NCBI GenBank assembly: GCA_009602725.1
Contig: WELB01000031.1
Coordinates: 740,848 to 751,240, forward strand
Origin: Spirogloea muscicola
Taxonomy: Eukaryota; Streptophyta; Zygnematophyceae; Spirogloeales; Spirogloeaceae
Reading direction: 5' to 3'
DNA: 10,393 nt
Shown here: positions 9,001-10,393 of the stretch, piece after piece
Layout: each line of letters opens with the position of its first letter
Numbering within the stretch: the stretch's first letter is position 1
Notes under the pieces: generated by a model
What the model saw: only the letters and a program-made list of their open reading frames with translations
The model's database searches: none
What the model was told of the DNA's origin: nothing
Program-made: the position numbers and the translations under genes

Positions 9001-10294
9001 GCATGTGTTATTCGACGAGCTACTGGGGGAGGGACGACCTTCCCATATGCTAACAGGCATCCACACACCTGTCCAGCTTCACAATGTTCACTGCCGCCTG
9101 CCACATCCGCTTTGTGACGAGAGGCGTGGCATCGGCGGCAATCTTCGCCAGGGCCTCTGCGACGGCCTCGCTGAACTCTGGCGCAATCTCGGGATCGTGG
9201 GGTCTGCCCCCCAATTTCTTGGCCTGCCTCTCCACGAGGCGGTTGATCACCAGCTCAGTCGGGTCCTTCACTCGGCCAAGCACCACACATGCACATCGTG
9301 CAGAACGCGACTGCTTGTCAGCCAGCTCCGGCACGCTGCACCAATCGGAGGGAAGCAGGCCTTCCGGCCAGTAGTAGCCGAGAGAGCAAGCGGCGCATCT
9401 CACACGCCCTCAAGCAAGACAACATGTGGCCAGCATCAATCGTCTGCAGCCCCGTGCAGTCAGCTCGAGGGCCAGCAAAGACTGTGGTGGCCGGGGCAAG
9501 ACCTCGAGACAAGGCCTCCCATCAGGGGCGGGGCGCGACAGTAACATGGGATGCATACCGACAAGCCCGTCATGGCGCTCTGCTCCAGTGAAGTGGCAGG
9601 GAGCCCCGTGTGCAGTGGGCATTGCGCCGCATGCAAGCTCGGAGCGGTGGTGGAGGAGAGGAAGATGGGAGGTGCAGATCAGACCTGCAGCCTGTGGCCG
9701 GGGGGATGGATCTCGAGGCTGCTCGCGCCGCCGCTGGGGAGCTCGGCCTGGGGGCCCATGACGGGCCACAGCCTCTCCACTCCCAGCACAAACAGCGCCG
9801 TCAGGATGCAGGTGAGGACCTGCATTACGCGGCGGCGGCCGGCGCATCAGCCGGGCACTGCCGCAGTGGCGACGACTCATGACTGGCAATGCAGCGGCCT
9901 CAGGACGACACCACTGGGGTCCCAAGCAGCGACAGCCGCCAACTGCAGGCATGAGTGCCATGGAGGAGATCGCCACGACGCACGCCACGCAGCGCTGGGC
10001 AACCAGACCACCGGAAGATCGGCCATACTGCGCGCCGGCGCCGGATCTCGCGGCGGCCGGATGACGGATACGAGGCGGATGAGGCGAATGACGGATCGAC
10101 GGCGGGAAGGGGGCGGGGGTGGCAAGATCAGCGGCGGGAGGACGCACTCGGGGCAGGCGGCGGCGCACCTGGGGGCCGCCGGCGGTGGCGTAGAAGAGGT
10201 TCTGGAAGAGGCCGGCGGGGCCGTGCTTCGCGGCGGGCTTCATGAGGCCGTCCTTGAGCAGTCCCGTGGGCGTCGCCGGCTGCCGGACCACCAT
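6027..10294 (-). CDS. Glycosyltransferase family 61 (DUF563) protein, 12 exons
   Basis: Likely a Golgi or ER type II membrane enzyme adding a sugar (xylose, arabinose or GlcNAc in known GT61 members) to a glycan or protein; the substrate cannot be told. Exons: 10294-10169, 9819-9685, 9310-9069, 8915-8710, 8447-8372, 8137-7851, 7615-7530, 7376-7289, 7121-7048, 6790-6659, 6539-6390, 6254-6027. All junctions agree in phase (0,0,2,1,2,1,0,1,0,0,0) and introns are 119-374 bp. The product is about 609 residues: cytosolic tail 1-42; membrane anchor from 43 (VLTCILTALFVLGV); helical stem to about 236; Cys-rich exon 238-261; catalytic region with GGCS (321-324), NFYHA (353-357), CGRPS (431-435), FYRRE (471-475) and the family signature GPHGAGLTNM (525-534). 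NET at 313 is a possible N-glycosylation site. Exon 1 stays open to the right edge, so the start may lie outside; ATG at 9825 is an alternative start giving 569 residues. The junction 9685/9310 is the weakest. Confidence 0.9.
10058..10103. repeat. Short degenerate GGATGA/GACGGAT repeat in intron 1
   Basis: GGATGACGGAT, GGCGGATGAGGCG and GAATGACGGATCGACGG follow each other within about 45 bp, inside the proposed first intron (9820-10168) of the GT61 gene. Short and imperfect; probably a minor tandem expansion. Confidence 0.4.
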
Positions 10295-10351
10295 CAATCG
10301 GCAGCGCCGTCGCCACCGGCGGCGCGCCGGGTGGTTGGTGAGCGGGCGAGC

Positions 10352-10393
10352 TCCGCCGCCGCAGCCGCCGCCGTCGCCGCCGCGGCCGCTCGG
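10352..10393. repeat. CCG-rich run at the right edge
   Basis: Imperfect GCC/CCG triplets up to the window end. On the minus strand it reads as a Gly-rich open frame continuous with GT61 exon 1, but it may equally be 5' UTR. Confidence 0.6.

Overview
The window looks like nuclear DNA of a GC-rich green alga, probably a chlorophyte close to the Chlorophyceae. The evidence is: genes broken into many short exons by small GT..AG introns, acceptors almost always (C/T)GCAG, several GTGCGC, GTGAGT or GTGAGC donors, CCG/GGC triplet runs, and a TGTAA polyadenylation-type signal. Species is not determined. No single open frame shows a whole gene. The gene models come from joining exons by hand at splice sites whose phases agree.

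Layout, left to right. (1) Positions 1-468, minus strand: the start of a secreted or organellar endonuclease I-like protein that runs off the left edge. (2) Positions 509-1440, plus strand: the 3' part of a single-pass membrane protein with a four-cysteine zinc ribbon and an acidic tail, followed by a long 3' UTR with TGTAA at 1919-1923. (3) Positions 2006-2942, minus strand: the mitochondrial ribosomal protein bL32m in three short exons, with its targeting-sequence start unresolved. (4) Positions about 3240-5300: a gene-poor repeat block. It holds a foldback element with two arms of about 220 bp, five copies of a 19-bp palindrome, scattered GGCCAGCCC and GACAAGGTC motifs, and a 92-bp (GA)n tract. 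(5) Positions 6027-10294, minus strand: a glycosyltransferase of family GT61 (DUF563) in 12 exons, about 609 residues, with an N-terminal membrane anchor.

The genes do not form a pathway. They are ordinary eukaryotic neighbours: two divergent at the left edge, two convergent around 1440-2006, then the GT61 gene beyond the repeats. The most unusual points are the repeat family, the collision of two divergent genes that both lack a first exon at a CCG run near 433-508 (possible assembly join), and a bL32m zinc ribbon in which the fourth cysteine appears to be glycine. I found no clear sign of a wholly new system. The repeat family is the best candidate for something undescribed.
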